NCBI GenBank assembly: GCA_018304325.1
Contig: JAGVWM010000001.1
Location: 1-35,837, forward strand
Origin: Candidatus Pacearchaeota archaeon
GTDB lineage: Archaea > Nanobdellota > Nanobdellia > Pacearchaeales > GW2011-AR1
Direction: 5' to 3'
Length of the DNA: 35,837 nucleotides
The notes below the pieces were generated by a model, which was not told where the DNA came from, made no database searches, and saw only the letters and a list, made by a program, of their open reading frames with translations. The position numbers were made by a program, and so were the translations under genes. This document shows positions 5,726-13,289 of this stretch, piece by piece. How positions within the stretch are numbered: position 1 is the stretch's first letter; every line of letters begins with the position of its first letter.

Positions 5726-6948
5726 CAAAATAACTTCTTCTGTTCTTCTAATAAAGCAACTCCATACTCTCCATCATATCCTGGTTTAATTTTTATTTTA
5801 TCTTCTCTGTTTCTCATAATTAAATCGATAAGTTTTGGTTTAATTTCTTTTTCAACTAATTCTTCCTTGCTAACTTTTAACAAAATATTAAACTCATTTT
5901 CAAACTTTTCAATTAAACTATTATAAATCTCCCAGTTACCCTTACTATTTATTCCTGTATTATTATAAAGAACAATAAGCTCATGTAAAGGTAATAATTT
6001 ATGAAATTCTGCAGCATTTTTAGGTTTGAAGCCTTTAGGTTTTTTAGCTAATTCTTCAACCCTATATTCAACACCAATAATTAAATTACCTCCACATTTT
6101 GGGCATTTTCCATTTAATTTTTTTGTTTCTTCAGAACCGCATGAAAAATTACAATTCCTATGCCCATCCCAATGATATCTTCCATATTCTGGTGGAGTTT
6201 CAATAGTTCCTTTCAAACCTTCACCAGTACGAATTGCTTTTATAATATTATCATAACTTAATTCAGGAATATCAAATATAGTTGCCTCTCTTCCTATACG
6301 CCATGGCCAAAAACTATGTGCATCTGAAAAACTAACAACTCTTGCTTTTCCACTAGCTATTTCTTCAAACCTCCACAACATTGAAGGATCTGCGCTCATC
6401 CCTGATTCAATTGCATAAATATGTTTCATTTGATCTCCAAAACACTCTTTTAAAGAATCAAATCCACTTTTAGATCCAAATAAACCAAACCATGGAGTAC
6501 ATACATGAGCTGGAATAATTTCAATTTTATCATCTATATCTTTAAGATCTCTAACTAAATCTTTGCATTGTATTCCAAAAATAGGTCTCCCATCATAATC
6601 CAATCTTCCTTTACTTCCTAAATAAGAAATTATTTTATCTGCAATAATTCCATTAGGAGCAAATATAAGTAAATGAACAGCTCTTCTTTTTCCATCCTCA
6701 GAATACATTAAAGAAACTTCTGTCTGCCATAAAAATGGAAATCCTGTTTTAGTCCGTAATATCCCTTTATCATCTTCTTTTAATTTCCTAGAAATTTCTT
6801 TTCTATGTTCAGGATGTTGAAAGTCTCCAACTCCAAATAAATTCACTCCTTTTATTCTTCCAAATTTTTCCAAATTTTCAAAACTCAGATCTTTAGAAGT
6901 AGCTCTAGCATGCTTAGAATGTATTTGTAAGTCTGCAATTATCTCCAT
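5725..6948 (-). CDS. endoQ: Endonuclease Q, PHP-domain DNA repair nuclease
   Basis: 407 residues, matching the usual EndoQ length. PHP metal ligands are visible: D6-x-x-I-H10, 'GVGDFQHPEH' at 39-48, Glu77, His148, 'ESGMSADPSM' at 181-190 and 'SFSDAHSFWPWRIGREAT' at 206-223. A C4 zinc site follows at Cys266, 270, 282 and 285. EndoQ cuts 5' of deaminated bases (uracil, hypoxanthine, xanthine) and abasic sites in DNA. The start is supported by a Shine-Dalgarno site GAGGTGA five nt upstream and a TATA box near 6988. It lies immediately downstream of radA on the same strand, part of a repair block. Confidence 0.92.
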   Translation of the reverse strand: MEIIADLQIHSKHARATSKDLSFENLEKFGRIKGVNLFGVGDFQHPEHRKEISRKLKEDDKGILRTKTGFPFLWQTEVSLMYSEDGKRRAVHLLIFAPNGIIADKIISYLGSKGRLDYDGRPIFGIQCKDLVRDLKDIDDKIEIIPAHVCTPWFGLFGSKSGFDSLKECFGDQMKHIYAIESGMSADPSMLWRFEEIASGKARVVSFSDAHSFWPWRIGREATIFDIPELSYDNIIKAIRTGEGLKGTIETPPEYGRYHWDGHRNCNFSCGSEETKKLNGKCPKCGGNLIIGVEYRVEELAKKPKGFKPKNAAEFHKLLPLHELIVLYNNTGINSKGNWEIYNSLIEKFENEFNILLKVSKEELVEKEIKPKLIDLIMRNREDKIKIKPGYDGEYGVALLEEQKKLF

Positions 6949-6999
6949 AATTCACCTCTTAACGAAAATTCTAAAAAACAATAATATAAAAAGATTTAG

Positions 7000-8001
7000 C
7001 TAATCCTCACTTTTCAAAATAACATCTTTCAAACCATCTTGAGTTACCTGGAAAACAGTTTCATTATCAGGTAAATTAGGACTGTCTATCAACTTAGCAA
7101 CTCTTGTATCTTTTTTACTTCTCCTTAAATACATTCTATATGTAGAAGCATGTCCAACAATATTTCCACCAATAGCAGTTGTTGGATCTCCAAACATCAT
7201 TGCAGGATTTGACATTACTTGATTTGTAACAAAAACAGCTAAATTTCTCTGCTCTGCTAATTTCATTAAATCATGTAAATACTTATTCAATCTTTGCTGT
7301 CTATCTGCTAACATTCCTCTTCCTGCAAATTCAGCTCTGAAATGGGCTGTTAAAGAATCAATTATAACTAATTTTATTGGTTCTCCATTTTTAATCATCT
7401 CACTTATCTTTTCCACAAGTAAAATCTGATGGTCACTGTTAAAAGCTCTTGCAACAAAAATATTTTTTAATACTTTTTCAGGGTTAGCCCCTATACCTGC
7501 AGCAAACTGTTTAATTCTTTCAGGCCTAAAAGTTCCTTCTGTATCAATATAAACAGCTTTTCCATTAGGTCCTCCTTTTTCTTTAGGTAACTGCACATGT
7601 ACAGCCAAAGATAAAGCTAATTGTGTTTTTCCAGACCCAAAAGCTCCAAAAACTTCAGTAATAGATTTACTTTCAACTCCTTTTCCCCCTAAGAGATTAT
7701 CTATGTTTTTACTACCAGTAGGAATATAAATAATATCTTCTCTTTTCTTTTCATATTCAGACCCATCCATAAAACCAAGATCTAACATCTTTCTAGCTGC
7801 CTGAATAGCTTTTCGGCAAACAGCTTCTCCAATACCTGTTACTTCGGACAAAACAGGAGGTGACATTGTAGCTACTCCCATAATATCAAAAACACCTGCA
7901 GCTTCAAGCTTCGCAACTGCTGCTGGCCCAATTCCAGGAAGATCAGCTAGTTTAGTCTCTTCCACAGCTTCCTTAACTTTTTTTACCTCTTCTTTATCCA
8001 T
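7000..8001 (-). CDS. radA: RadA recombinase
   Basis: 333 residues from the ATG at 8001. The N-terminal helix-hairpin-helix domain holds 'LPGIGPAAVAKLEAAGV' (21-37). The RecA core has Walker A GAFGSGKT at 119-126, Walker B LVIIDS at 211-216, and the L2/ATP-cap region 'NPAMMFGDPTTAIGGNIVGH'. RadA forms filaments on single-stranded DNA and catalyses strand exchange. A frame continues upstream to 8037, but that start would overlap the preceding gene by 34 nt. The ATG at 8001 sits 2 nt past that gene's stop, with GGAG about 17 nt before it, and gives the typical archaeal length. It is co-transcribed with the 8004-8357 gene. Confidence 0.96.
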   Translation of the reverse strand: MDKEEVKKVKEAVEETKLADLPGIGPAAVAKLEAAGVFDIMGVATMSPPVLSEVTGIGEAVCRKAIQAARKMLDLGFMDGSEYEKKREDIIYIPTGSKNIDNLLGGKGVESKSITEVFGAFGSGKTQLALSLAVHVQLPKEKGGPNGKAVYIDTEGTFRPERIKQFAAGIGANPEKVLKNIFVARAFNSDHQILLVEKISEMIKNGEPIKLVIIDSLTAHFRAEFAGRGMLADRQQRLNKYLHDLMKLAEQRNLAVFVTNQVMSNPAMMFGDPTTAIGGNIVGHASTYRMYLRRSKKDTRVAKLIDSPNLPDNETVFQVTQDGLKDVILKSED

Positions 8002-8003
8002 AT

Positions 8004-8357
8004 TTAATTTTTTACTCCTTTCATAAAACTTCGCCAAGCAAATAACATATTGAAAAAAATTTTAGGTTCCCGATAAATAAAAAATGTATGCCCGATATGT
8101 TCTTCTATAACAATATGTCCGTTATTTGAACATCTTACCCCAAATTCATCTAAATGCATCCTGTCATCCTGATAACCTACAATCCTTACTTTATTTCCAT
8201 CAAACCTCTCTGATAATCTACCACAATATCTCTCAAAAAGCATGTCTTCTCCAACTTCTTCATACCCTTCAAAATTAATTAACTGCCCTTCTTTAAGGCA
8301 AAAAAGATCCTCATACATTTTTATATCTAAAACACTCTCACAACATAAGCCATCCAT
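8004..8357 (-). CDS. Unknown 117-residue protein, first gene of the radA operon
   Basis: A soluble, acidic protein without membrane segments: MDGLCCESVLD..., then 'FERYCGRLSERFDGNKVRIV', 'CSNNGHIVIEEHIGHTFFIY' and a C-terminal helix. A CC pair is near the start, with three more cysteines after it. I recognise no family. The frame opens at 8375, but the TATA box at 8378-8386 is only 7 nt from that ATG and exactly 25 nt from the in-frame ATG at 8357, so I choose 8357. The stop is 2 nt before radA, so both share a transcript. A role linked to recombination is possible from position only. Confidence 0.65.
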   Translation of the reverse strand: MDGLCCESVLDIKMYEDLFCLKEGQLINFEGYEEVGEDMLFERYCGRLSERFDGNKVRIVGYQDDRMHLDEFGVRCSNNGHIVIEEHIGHTFFIYREPKIFFNMLFAWRSFMKGVKN

Positions 8358-8377
8358 ATTAACTAAAAAAATCATGT

Positions 8378-8386
8378 ATATATAAA
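8378..8386 (-). promoter_or_regulatory. TATA box of the 8357-radA operon
   Basis: Minus-strand TTTATATAT centred at 8382, 25 nt before the ATG at 8357. It decides the start of that gene. Confidence 0.65.
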
Positions 8387-8415
8387 GATTGTTTCAATCC
8401 TAAATCTATTTAATA

Positions 8416-9348
8416 CTATACTCTTAAACTTTCAATCAAAGAATCTACTTCAATTTTATTCACTTTATTAACTATAAGTTCAGTTGTATTAAAAACACTA
8501 TTGCTTCTCATACTTCCTTCAAAAATAAACTCTTCTCCAAGTAACTCATTTTTCTTCTTCTCAAATAACTCTTTATTTTCAAGTTCATTATCCTCAATAC
8601 CTAAAGCCTTTATACCTTCACTAAAAACCACTCCCCTTATATTTTCACTTCCATCATCTAAAACTAAAGTTATTAAAGCTCTTTTAACAGGAACAATTGT
8701 GCCATGTTCTCCACACTCGTTATTAACTGCCTTTTTATTGCATTTTGGGCATACTTCAAAAAATCTAGGTTCAAAAATTTGTACTATAAACGCCCTATTT
8801 TTAATATTTTGTCCAGGTTTAACAGAGTCTAAACTTCTTTCGGGAGTAAAGCTCTCTGTCTTAACATTGGTTATCTGTTCTTTACTTATTTTTATATCAG
8901 AAAAGCTACCTAAATGTAATTCGTCGTTTCTTATACTTCCATTACTTACCTCAATCACATCTCCTTCTTTTATCTTACTTGTTTCAAATAAAGATATATG
9001 ATTAGTATCCCATAAAACTGTTCTAACATTTCCTGTTTCATCAGCAAGTGCCATTGCCATAACCTTACTTTCAACTCCATTCTTTGTAGTAAAATTTCTT
9101 ATTGGTGCAGTACTTAGTATCTTACCAATAAGATTAACCTTTTTCATACCAGACATTAATTCATTTATTTTTAGCTTCTCTTTATCAAAACTAATCCCCA
9201 ATTCAGATGCCACAATCTGTGCGCTACCTTCTTTACTTATCAATCCAGATAATTTAGCACATTTAGCTTCAACTCTCCTATTAATATCTTCTACAGAAAG
9301 TCCAGAAGACTTAGCAATTTTTTCTACAAGTTGATTATAATTTGTCAT
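8416..9348 (-). CDS. rpa: Replication protein A, OB-fold single-strand DNA-binding protein
   Basis: 310 residues. An N-terminal helical region (1-65) precedes an OB fold at about 70-155 ('KVNLIGKILSTAPIRNF ... MALADETGNVRTVLWD'). A second OB-like domain (about 180-305) contains a zinc site Cys200, Cys203, Cys212, His215. This fits euryarchaeal RPA with a zinc finger in its C-terminal OB fold. It coats single-stranded DNA during replication and repair. The start is fixed by Shine-Dalgarno motifs, five tandem copies of an octamer ending 1 nt before the ATG. It lies upstream of the 8357/radA/endoQ genes on the same strand but has its own promoter. Confidence 0.93.
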   Translation of the reverse strand: MTNYNQLVEKIAKSSGLSVEDINRRVEAKCAKLSGLISKEGSAQIVASELGISFDKEKLKINELMSGMKKVNLIGKILSTAPIRNFTTKNGVESKVMAMALADETGNVRTVLWDTNHISLFETSKIKEGDVIEVSNGSIRNDELHLGSFSDIKISKEQITNVKTESFTPERSLDSVKPGQNIKNRAFIVQIFEPRFFEVCPKCNKKAVNNECGEHGTIVPVKRALITLVLDDGSENIRGVVFSEGIKALGIEDNELENKELFEKKKNELLGEEFIFEGSMRSNSVFNTTELIVNKVNKIEVDSLIESLRV

Positions 9349-9349
9349 T

Positions 9350-9389
9350 TTACCTCTTTACCTCTTTACCTCTTTACCTCTTTACCTCT
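9350..9389 (-). repeat. Five tandem octamers carrying the Shine-Dalgarno site of rpa
   Basis: On the minus strand the unit AGAGGTAA is repeated five times without error, ending next to the rpa ATG. Each unit contains GAGGT. The nearest copy leaves 4 nt to the ATG and the second leaves 12. With the TATA box at 9402-9412 the predicted leader (about 33 nt) is almost wholly made of this array. Such a short perfect array is prone to gain or lose units. Confidence 0.92.
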
Positions 9390-9401
9390 TATTTTTATTG
9401 A

Positions 9402-9412
9402 CATAAATAAAG
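9402..9412 (-). promoter_or_regulatory. TATA box of rpa
   Basis: Minus-strand CTTTATTTATG. A start about 25 nt downstream falls inside the octamer array, so the rpa mRNA should carry a short leader with several Shine-Dalgarno copies. Confidence 0.5.
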
Positions 9413-9489
9413 AGTGGACTTTTTAAGCATTACCATAAATTAATACCATATATGCTGACCAAAATAAGACCTTAAGTGGTAAAAGTTAA

Positions 9490-9499
9490 TATATATAAA
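9490..9499 (+). promoter_or_regulatory. TATA box of the 9521/9633 pair
   Basis: TATATATAAA centred 26 nt before the ATG at 9521, consistent with a leaderless mRNA. Confidence 0.6.
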
Positions 9500-9520
9500 C
9501 AGCAAAGGTTTAGTAATATA

Positions 9521-9631
9521 ATGAAAAAAAAGACACTTAAAATACTCCAAATAATTGCTTGGATACTTGGTTTTATCGCATTGGGATTACTGTTGTATGG
9601 AATAATTATAAAACTTTTTAATTTCAGTTAG
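9521..9631 (+). CDS. 36-residue single-helix membrane protein
   Basis: MKKKTLK followed by one hydrophobic helix of about 25 residues and a short tail ending in N-F-S. A correctly spaced TATA box, a lysine-rich start and the tight link to the next gene (stop at 9631, next ATG at 9633) support translation. No family recognised. It may be a partner of the two-helix protein encoded next to it. Confidence 0.55.
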   Translation: MKKKTLKILQIIAWILGFIALGLLLYGIIIKLFNFS

Positions 9632-9632
9632 T

Positions 9633-9815
9633 ATGAAAGTTTCTAATCCACTAACAATTCTTTCATATATTATCAATTTCGGAATATTAATTTATATTTT
9701 AGTAAACACTGTGAATACTTCATGTTTTAAAACATCAGATTTAATTATAAGTTTTATAGGATTATTTATTTCCCTTTTTGTAAATATAGTTTCTGTATTA
9801 GAATCAAGAAGCTGA
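9633..9815 (+). CDS. 60-residue two-helix membrane protein
   Basis: Two hydrophobic segments (about residues 6-27 and 34-55) separated by a short loop with one cysteine. It starts 1 nt after the stop of the 36-residue protein and should be translated by coupling with it. No family recognised. The pair lies between rpa and the aEF-1beta gene, both conserved, so this is an interval where small accessory membrane proteins have been placed. Confidence 0.55.
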   Translation: MKVSNPLTILSYIINFGILIYILVNTVNTSCFKTSDLIISFIGLFISLFVNIVSVLESRS

Positions 9816-9867
9816 TTTAAATTCTAGTTTAAACTAAGAAATTTCATCAATAAAAGAAAAACAGCAA

Positions 9868-9877
9868 CTTTTAAAAA
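9868..9877 (+). promoter_or_regulatory. TATA box of the aEF-1beta gene
   Basis: CTTTTAAAAA centred 26 nt before the ATG at 9899. Confidence 0.6.
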
Positions 9878-9898
9878 CGCTAGTTCACAAACAAACCC

Positions 9899-10171
9899 AT
9901 GAGTTTAGCAGCTGTAAAAATTAGAATAATGCCTGATGCTCCAGATGTAGATTTAGGAGAAATAGAGACAAAGGCAAAAAAAATAATAACTAATAAAGAG
10001 GGCAAAGTAGCTTCTATAGAACAAGAACCAGTAGCTTTTGGTCTTAAAGCAATAATAATAACTCTAAGTATAGATGAAAACTTTGAACAAGATCCTTTAC
10101 TTGATGCTATTAGAAAAATAGGCAAAGTAAGCTCTGCTGAAATAATAGACTTCAGAAGAATAGGATTCTAA
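9899..10171 (+). CDS. ef1b: Elongation factor 1-beta, nucleotide exchange factor for aEF-1alpha
   Basis: 90 residues, the standard archaeal size. It matches the EF1B guanine exchange fold: 'VKIRIMPDAPDVDLGEIE' at the start, 'QEPVAFGLKAIIITLSIDE' in the centre, and the C-terminal strand 'SSAEIIDFRRIGF'. The protein restores GTP on aEF-1alpha after tRNA delivery. A TATA box 26 nt upstream indicates its own leaderless transcript. Confidence 0.95.
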   Translation: MSLAAVKIRIMPDAPDVDLGEIETKAKKIITNKEGKVASIEQEPVAFGLKAIIITLSIDENFEQDPLLDAIRKIGKVSSAEIIDFRRIGF

Positions 10172-10214
10172 AATCAAGAAATGTGGTTTTAGATTTATGG
10201 ACATAAGGAAAGCA

Positions 10215-10223
10215 TTTTAAATA
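10215..10223 (+). promoter_or_regulatory. TATA box of the 10243 gene
   Basis: TTTTAAATA centred 24 nt before the ATG at 10243. Confidence 0.55.
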
Positions 10224-10242
10224 TTGTATTCTATGTTAAACT

Positions 10243-10836
10243 ATGAAAAAAAGCAGTTTACTCACACTAACTATAATTTTAGTATTATTTTTCTTCCCAC
10301 TAGTATCTGCTCAATTGAATGCTAGCGAAGACCTAACAAATGGATTAAATATGGTTAATGAAAAATTAAATTCAAATATTCTTGAACAAATACCTGATCC
10401 AATAGATAAACTTGCCGAAATGTTTTTAAAAATCAATACAGAAACAAGTATATCTGAAGGCATAGTAACTTTAATTCTTTTTGTATCATTTATATTTATA
10501 ATATACAAAGTTTTGGTATTTTTTCCTATAATAAAATGGCCTGCAAAAGTAGTCATGGCAATAGTTATATCATTAATAATAGGGTTATCAAGTGTTTTTG
10601 TAAGTGTAGCTAGTTTATTTTTAAGTATCGCAGATGTATTTGGGGTAAAAGAAAGTAATCCTATTATAGCTTTAATAATTACTTTAATAGTAATTGTAAT
10701 AATTATATGGGGAACAACTTTAGTAGTGAAAGTATTATCAGAAAATTATATTAAAGAAGAAACAAAGAAAAAAGGTAGAAGTCTTGCAAAATTAATAAAA
10801 ATAGCTGAAGAAACAGATAAATATGAAGATATATAA
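10243..10836 (+). CDS. Exported multi-spanning membrane protein (V-S-A signal group)
   Basis: 197 residues. A Sec signal peptide (MKKSSLLTLTIILVL..., predicted cut after VSA at about residue 23) leads to an exterior stretch of about 50 residues, then three or four membrane helices (about 68-90, 97-130 and 140-165), and a basic, lysine-rich tail that should be cytoplasmic. It heads a run of five genes with signal peptides ending in the same V/I-S-A pattern, though its core is less similar to the 12474/13290 pair. No known family. A TATA box at 24 nt gives a leaderless mRNA. It converges on the 10845 gene. Confidence 0.7.
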   Translation: MKKSSLLTLTIILVLFFFPLVSAQLNASEDLTNGLNMVNEKLNSNILEQIPDPIDKLAEMFLKINTETSISEGIVTLILFVSFIFIIYKVLVFFPIIKWPAKVVMAIVISLIIGLSSVFVSVASLFLSIADVFGVKESNPIIALIITLIVIVIIIWGTTLVVKVLSENYIKEETKKKGRSLAKLIKIAEETDKYEDI

Positions 10837-10844
10837 AATAAAAA

Positions 10845-11540
10845 CTAAATACCTAAGCCAGTATCTTTATCTATAAAAATTCTCATAAAATTATCATACT
10901 TTTTTTCAAATTCCCTTTGTTTATATGCTTTTCTTGAAAGTTTAATGTACTGGACCCATGATTTTTCAAAATAATAAATAACAAAAAGAATAGCTACAAT
11001 AATAATCCATAAAATTAATCTAGCCATCCAATAATCTAAAGTACTTGTTATTTTTACTAGTAAAATATAAATTAAGGTGATAAAGTACACATGAGCTAAA
11101 ATTATGCTAACAATAATAGAAGCAAGAATACTCCATCCTATTTTAATATGTCCGTATAACCTTATAAAATCAAATGAAATACTTGCTATAACAAACCAAA
11201 TAATTATAGCTATCCACATCTTAAACGAAATAAGGCTATATTCCTCATTGAATAAAACTTTAAACAAAAAACTTATTTTACTAAAAAAACCATCAACTCC
11301 CGATACAAGTTGATTTTTAAAAATTATTTTTTTCCATTCCTCTTTTAAGTACTGCCACTTAGCTTCTGAACTCGACTGAATATTATTTGGAGAAATTTCA
11401 TTAGGATCAACACCTATAACTCCTTTAATAACATTATCTGGAGATAAAGGATTACTGTCAACAGCACTCACAAAATTAGAATAATACAAGCCAAATAAAA
11501 ACACGTATAAAATAAACAAAATTAAAATGCTCTTTTTCAT
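10845..11540 (-). CDS. Exported multi-spanning membrane protein (V-S-A signal group)
   Basis: 231 residues. The signal peptide (MKKSILILFILYVFLFGLYY...VSA, cut near residue 26) is followed by an exterior segment of about 85 residues, then four helices between about residues 105 and 195, and a C-terminal basic and aromatic tail (about 200-231). It has its own TATA box near 11562-11571, about 26 nt upstream of the ATG. The arrangement of domains equals that of the neighbours, although sequence similarity is weak. Function unknown; the setting suggests a surface or secretion role. Confidence 0.7.
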   Translation of the reverse strand: MKKSILILFILYVFLFGLYYSNFVSAVDSNPLSPDNVIKGVIGVDPNEISPNNIQSSSEAKWQYLKEEWKKIIFKNQLVSGVDGFFSKISFLFKVLFNEEYSLISFKMWIAIIIWFVIASISFDFIRLYGHIKIGWSILASIIVSIILAHVYFITLIYILLVKITSTLDYWMARLILWIIIVAILFVIYYFEKSWVQYIKLSRKAYKQREFEKKYDNFMRIFIDKDTGLGI

Positions 11541-11581
11541 AAATACTTTAAGAAAGTTAATATTTTAAACTTATTTAGGAG

Positions 11582-12379
11582 TTATGGAGTATATCCCCCT
11601 CCAGTAAAGTCTTCAAACTCTTCCCTTTCCTTTTTATTTTTTGCTCTTTTCCATTTGCTTAACTGCTCATATCTAAGCTTAGCCATTTTAACATCTTCTT
11701 CAAACCAGTTTTTGATAAGAGTGTCTTGTAAAAAGAAAATATAAAGTATTGATAAAATTATCATTAAAAGATAACCTACAAACAAAGTTGTACTAATGTT
11801 TCCTTGTAACCAGAATAAAATTAATTTATATATCAAAAAAAAGATAAATGCAACCCATACAATTTTCAAAAATACCTTTGCACCGCCACCATGCTCTTTA
11901 GCTAAGGTTATTGAAAAAAATACTAGTATAACAAATGGAATTAATGCTGCAAGAACAAATCCTAAAGAGGTATAAGAAAGTATAATGGCATAAATTTCTT
12001 GGGGAGTTAAATAAGCTGTTGCAAAAAATGCAACTATGGCTGTAACAATAACTTTTACAGCAACATTTCTATTTTTGCCTAAAAAGGGAATAGTTTCTAC
12101 AACTGAATAGATAACTAATGAAAGAAGGATAAGAAATAAAACTTTCGCAAGACCAGTGTTAATATCCCCACTTTGCCAAGTTGCAAAAAAATCAGTAACT
12201 GGTTTAATCCCACTTTGAAAATTCTGCCCAATATCTCCAAAATAATTAAAAGACCCTCCACCTGTATTAATATTAACACCACCATTTTGAGCACTAACCA
12301 ATGCAAGACTAAAAGTAAATGATAACATCAGTAATAATAAAATAGAACTATAAAAAATCCCTTTTCTCTTTTTATCCAT
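11582..12379 (-). CDS. Exported multi-spanning membrane protein, LG-[EK]-N core family
   Basis: 265 residues. The signal peptide ends in LVSAQ near residue 31. A glycine/asparagine-rich exterior stretch follows, then about five helices and a charged tail with 'KWKRAKNKKEREEFEDF' ending in GGGYTP. The region 'ETIPFLGKNRNVAVKVIVTA' aligns with 'KRVPTIGENERVNRVIALII' in the 13290 protein, and the spacing of later helices also agrees, so it belongs to the same family. A TATA box at 12401-12410 lies about 26 nt upstream. It is divergent from the 12474 paralogue, with about 95 bp between the two starts. Confidence 0.72.
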   Translation of the reverse strand: MDKKRKGIFYSSILLLLMLSFTFSLALVSAQNGGVNINTGGGSFNYFGDIGQNFQSGIKPVTDFFATWQSGDINTGLAKVLFLILLSLVIYSVVETIPFLGKNRNVAVKVIVTAIVAFFATAYLTPQEIYAIILSYTSLGFVLAALIPFVILVFFSITLAKEHGGGAKVFLKIVWVAFIFFLIYKLILFWLQGNISTTLFVGYLLMIILSILYIFFLQDTLIKNWFEEDVKMAKLRYEQLSKWKRAKNKKEREEFEDFTGGGYTP

Positions 12380-12443
12380 ATCTAGAATACCTAAATGTTA
12401 TTTATAAAGATTTCTCTATTATATAATGATAAATGAAAGAAAT

Positions 12444-12453
12444 GTTTAAAAAC
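12444..12453 (+). promoter_or_regulatory. TATA box of the 12474 gene
   Basis: GTTTAAAAAC centred 25 nt before the ATG at 12474. A nearby ATG at 12469 is out of frame and stops after two codons. Confidence 0.6.
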
Positions 12454-12473
12454 ATTGTATTACTAATTATGAA

Positions 12474-13256
12474 ATGAAAAAGAGTGTGTTGTTTTTTAGT
12501 GTTACAATTTTGTTATTAATTTTCATGTCAATGATGTCATTTGTATCTGCTGCATTATCAGATAGCATAACAGGTGGGCTAGATTCAGTAACAAATACAT
12601 TTGAGCCAGTTCTAAAATATATATTAGGAAGTACTCCAGATGGGGAATTCCTTTTAGTTAAATTATTATTTTTAATACTTCTTTTAGGAGTAATATATCA
12701 AGCAGTTAGACATGTTCCCACAATTGGAGAAAATAAATCACTATCATGGCTTATAGCAATTATAGCATCAATACTAGCAGTTAGATATTTGACAAGTGAA
12801 GCAATTGTTACTTTCATTTGGCTTCCAACAGGAGTTTTAGGAGTAGCTTTAGCAAGTATTCTTCCATTTATAATTTACTTCTTTTTCATCCAAGGTTTTG
12901 ACCAAGGAATGATAAGAAAGGTAGGCTGGATTACTTTTGGGGTTATATACTTAGGCCTAGCAATAGTTAGATGGCCAGATTTAGCAATTGACCAAGGATA
13001 TAATTTAGGCTGGTTATACATATTAATATTTGTATTATCAATACTAGCTTTCTTATTTGATGATAGAATAAAGAAAATGGTAACTGCAAATAGAATTATG
13101 CAAAAAATAAGTGAAGAAAGTTTGTCAGATATACTAACTATAAAAAGGCAAATAAAAGAGAAGAGAAGTTTACTTAGTGAAGCTAGTGGTGATGAAGCTG
13201 ATAAGTTAAAAAGGGAAATAAAAAGGCTAGAAGACAGAATAAAAGACCTAGCATAA
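12474..13256 (+). CDS. Exported multi-spanning membrane protein, tandem paralogue 1
   Basis: 260 residues. A signal peptide ending in FVSAA (about 27) is followed by a 35-residue exterior segment and five or six helices. The shared family core reads 'RHVPTIGENKSLSWLIAIIA' with 'RYLTSEAIV' after it, then 'RKVGWITFGVIYLGLAIVRW'. The tail (about 205-260) is highly charged and probably a cytoplasmic coiled coil. It is a clear paralogue of the next gene along its whole length, so the two arose by tandem duplication. Each has its own TATA box. No known family recognised; the neighbourhood suggests surface assembly or secretion. Confidence 0.78.
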   Translation: MKKSVLFFSVTILLLIFMSMMSFVSAALSDSITGGLDSVTNTFEPVLKYILGSTPDGEFLLVKLLFLILLLGVIYQAVRHVPTIGENKSLSWLIAIIASILAVRYLTSEAIVTFIWLPTGVLGVALASILPFIIYFFFIQGFDQGMIRKVGWITFGVIYLGLAIVRWPDLAIDQGYNLGWLYILIFVLSILAFLFDDRIKKMVTANRIMQKISEESLSDILTIKRQIKEKRSLLSEASGDEADKLKREIKRLEDRIKDLA

Positions 13257-13258
13257 AT

Positions 13259-13268
13259 CTTTATAAAG
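13259..13268 (+). promoter_or_regulatory. TATA box of the 13290 gene
   Basis: CTTTATAAAG centred 26 nt before the ATG at 13290, in the 33-bp gap between the tandem paralogues. Confidence 0.62.
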
Positions 13269-13289
13269 TTTCTTAACAATTTATAAATA

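Noticed and set aside
7000-8037. Longer RadA starting at 8037
   Set aside because: It would overlap the preceding gene by 34 nt and add residues not typical for RadA; the ATG at 8001 follows the stop by 2 nt.
8501-9001. Plus-strand open frame of 166 codons inside rpa
   Set aside because: Antisense to a confident RPA gene; serine- and leucine-rich composition is what the reverse of Glu/Lys-rich coding gives.
9350-9389. Possible low-complexity assembly artefact in the octamer array
   Set aside because: The unit is a meaningful Shine-Dalgarno sequence beside a start codon, so a biological origin is more likely, though copy number should be checked in reads.
12469-12477. Start of the 12474 gene at the upstream ATG
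   Set aside because: It is out of frame and ends at once (ATG AAA TGA); the TATA spacing fits 12474.
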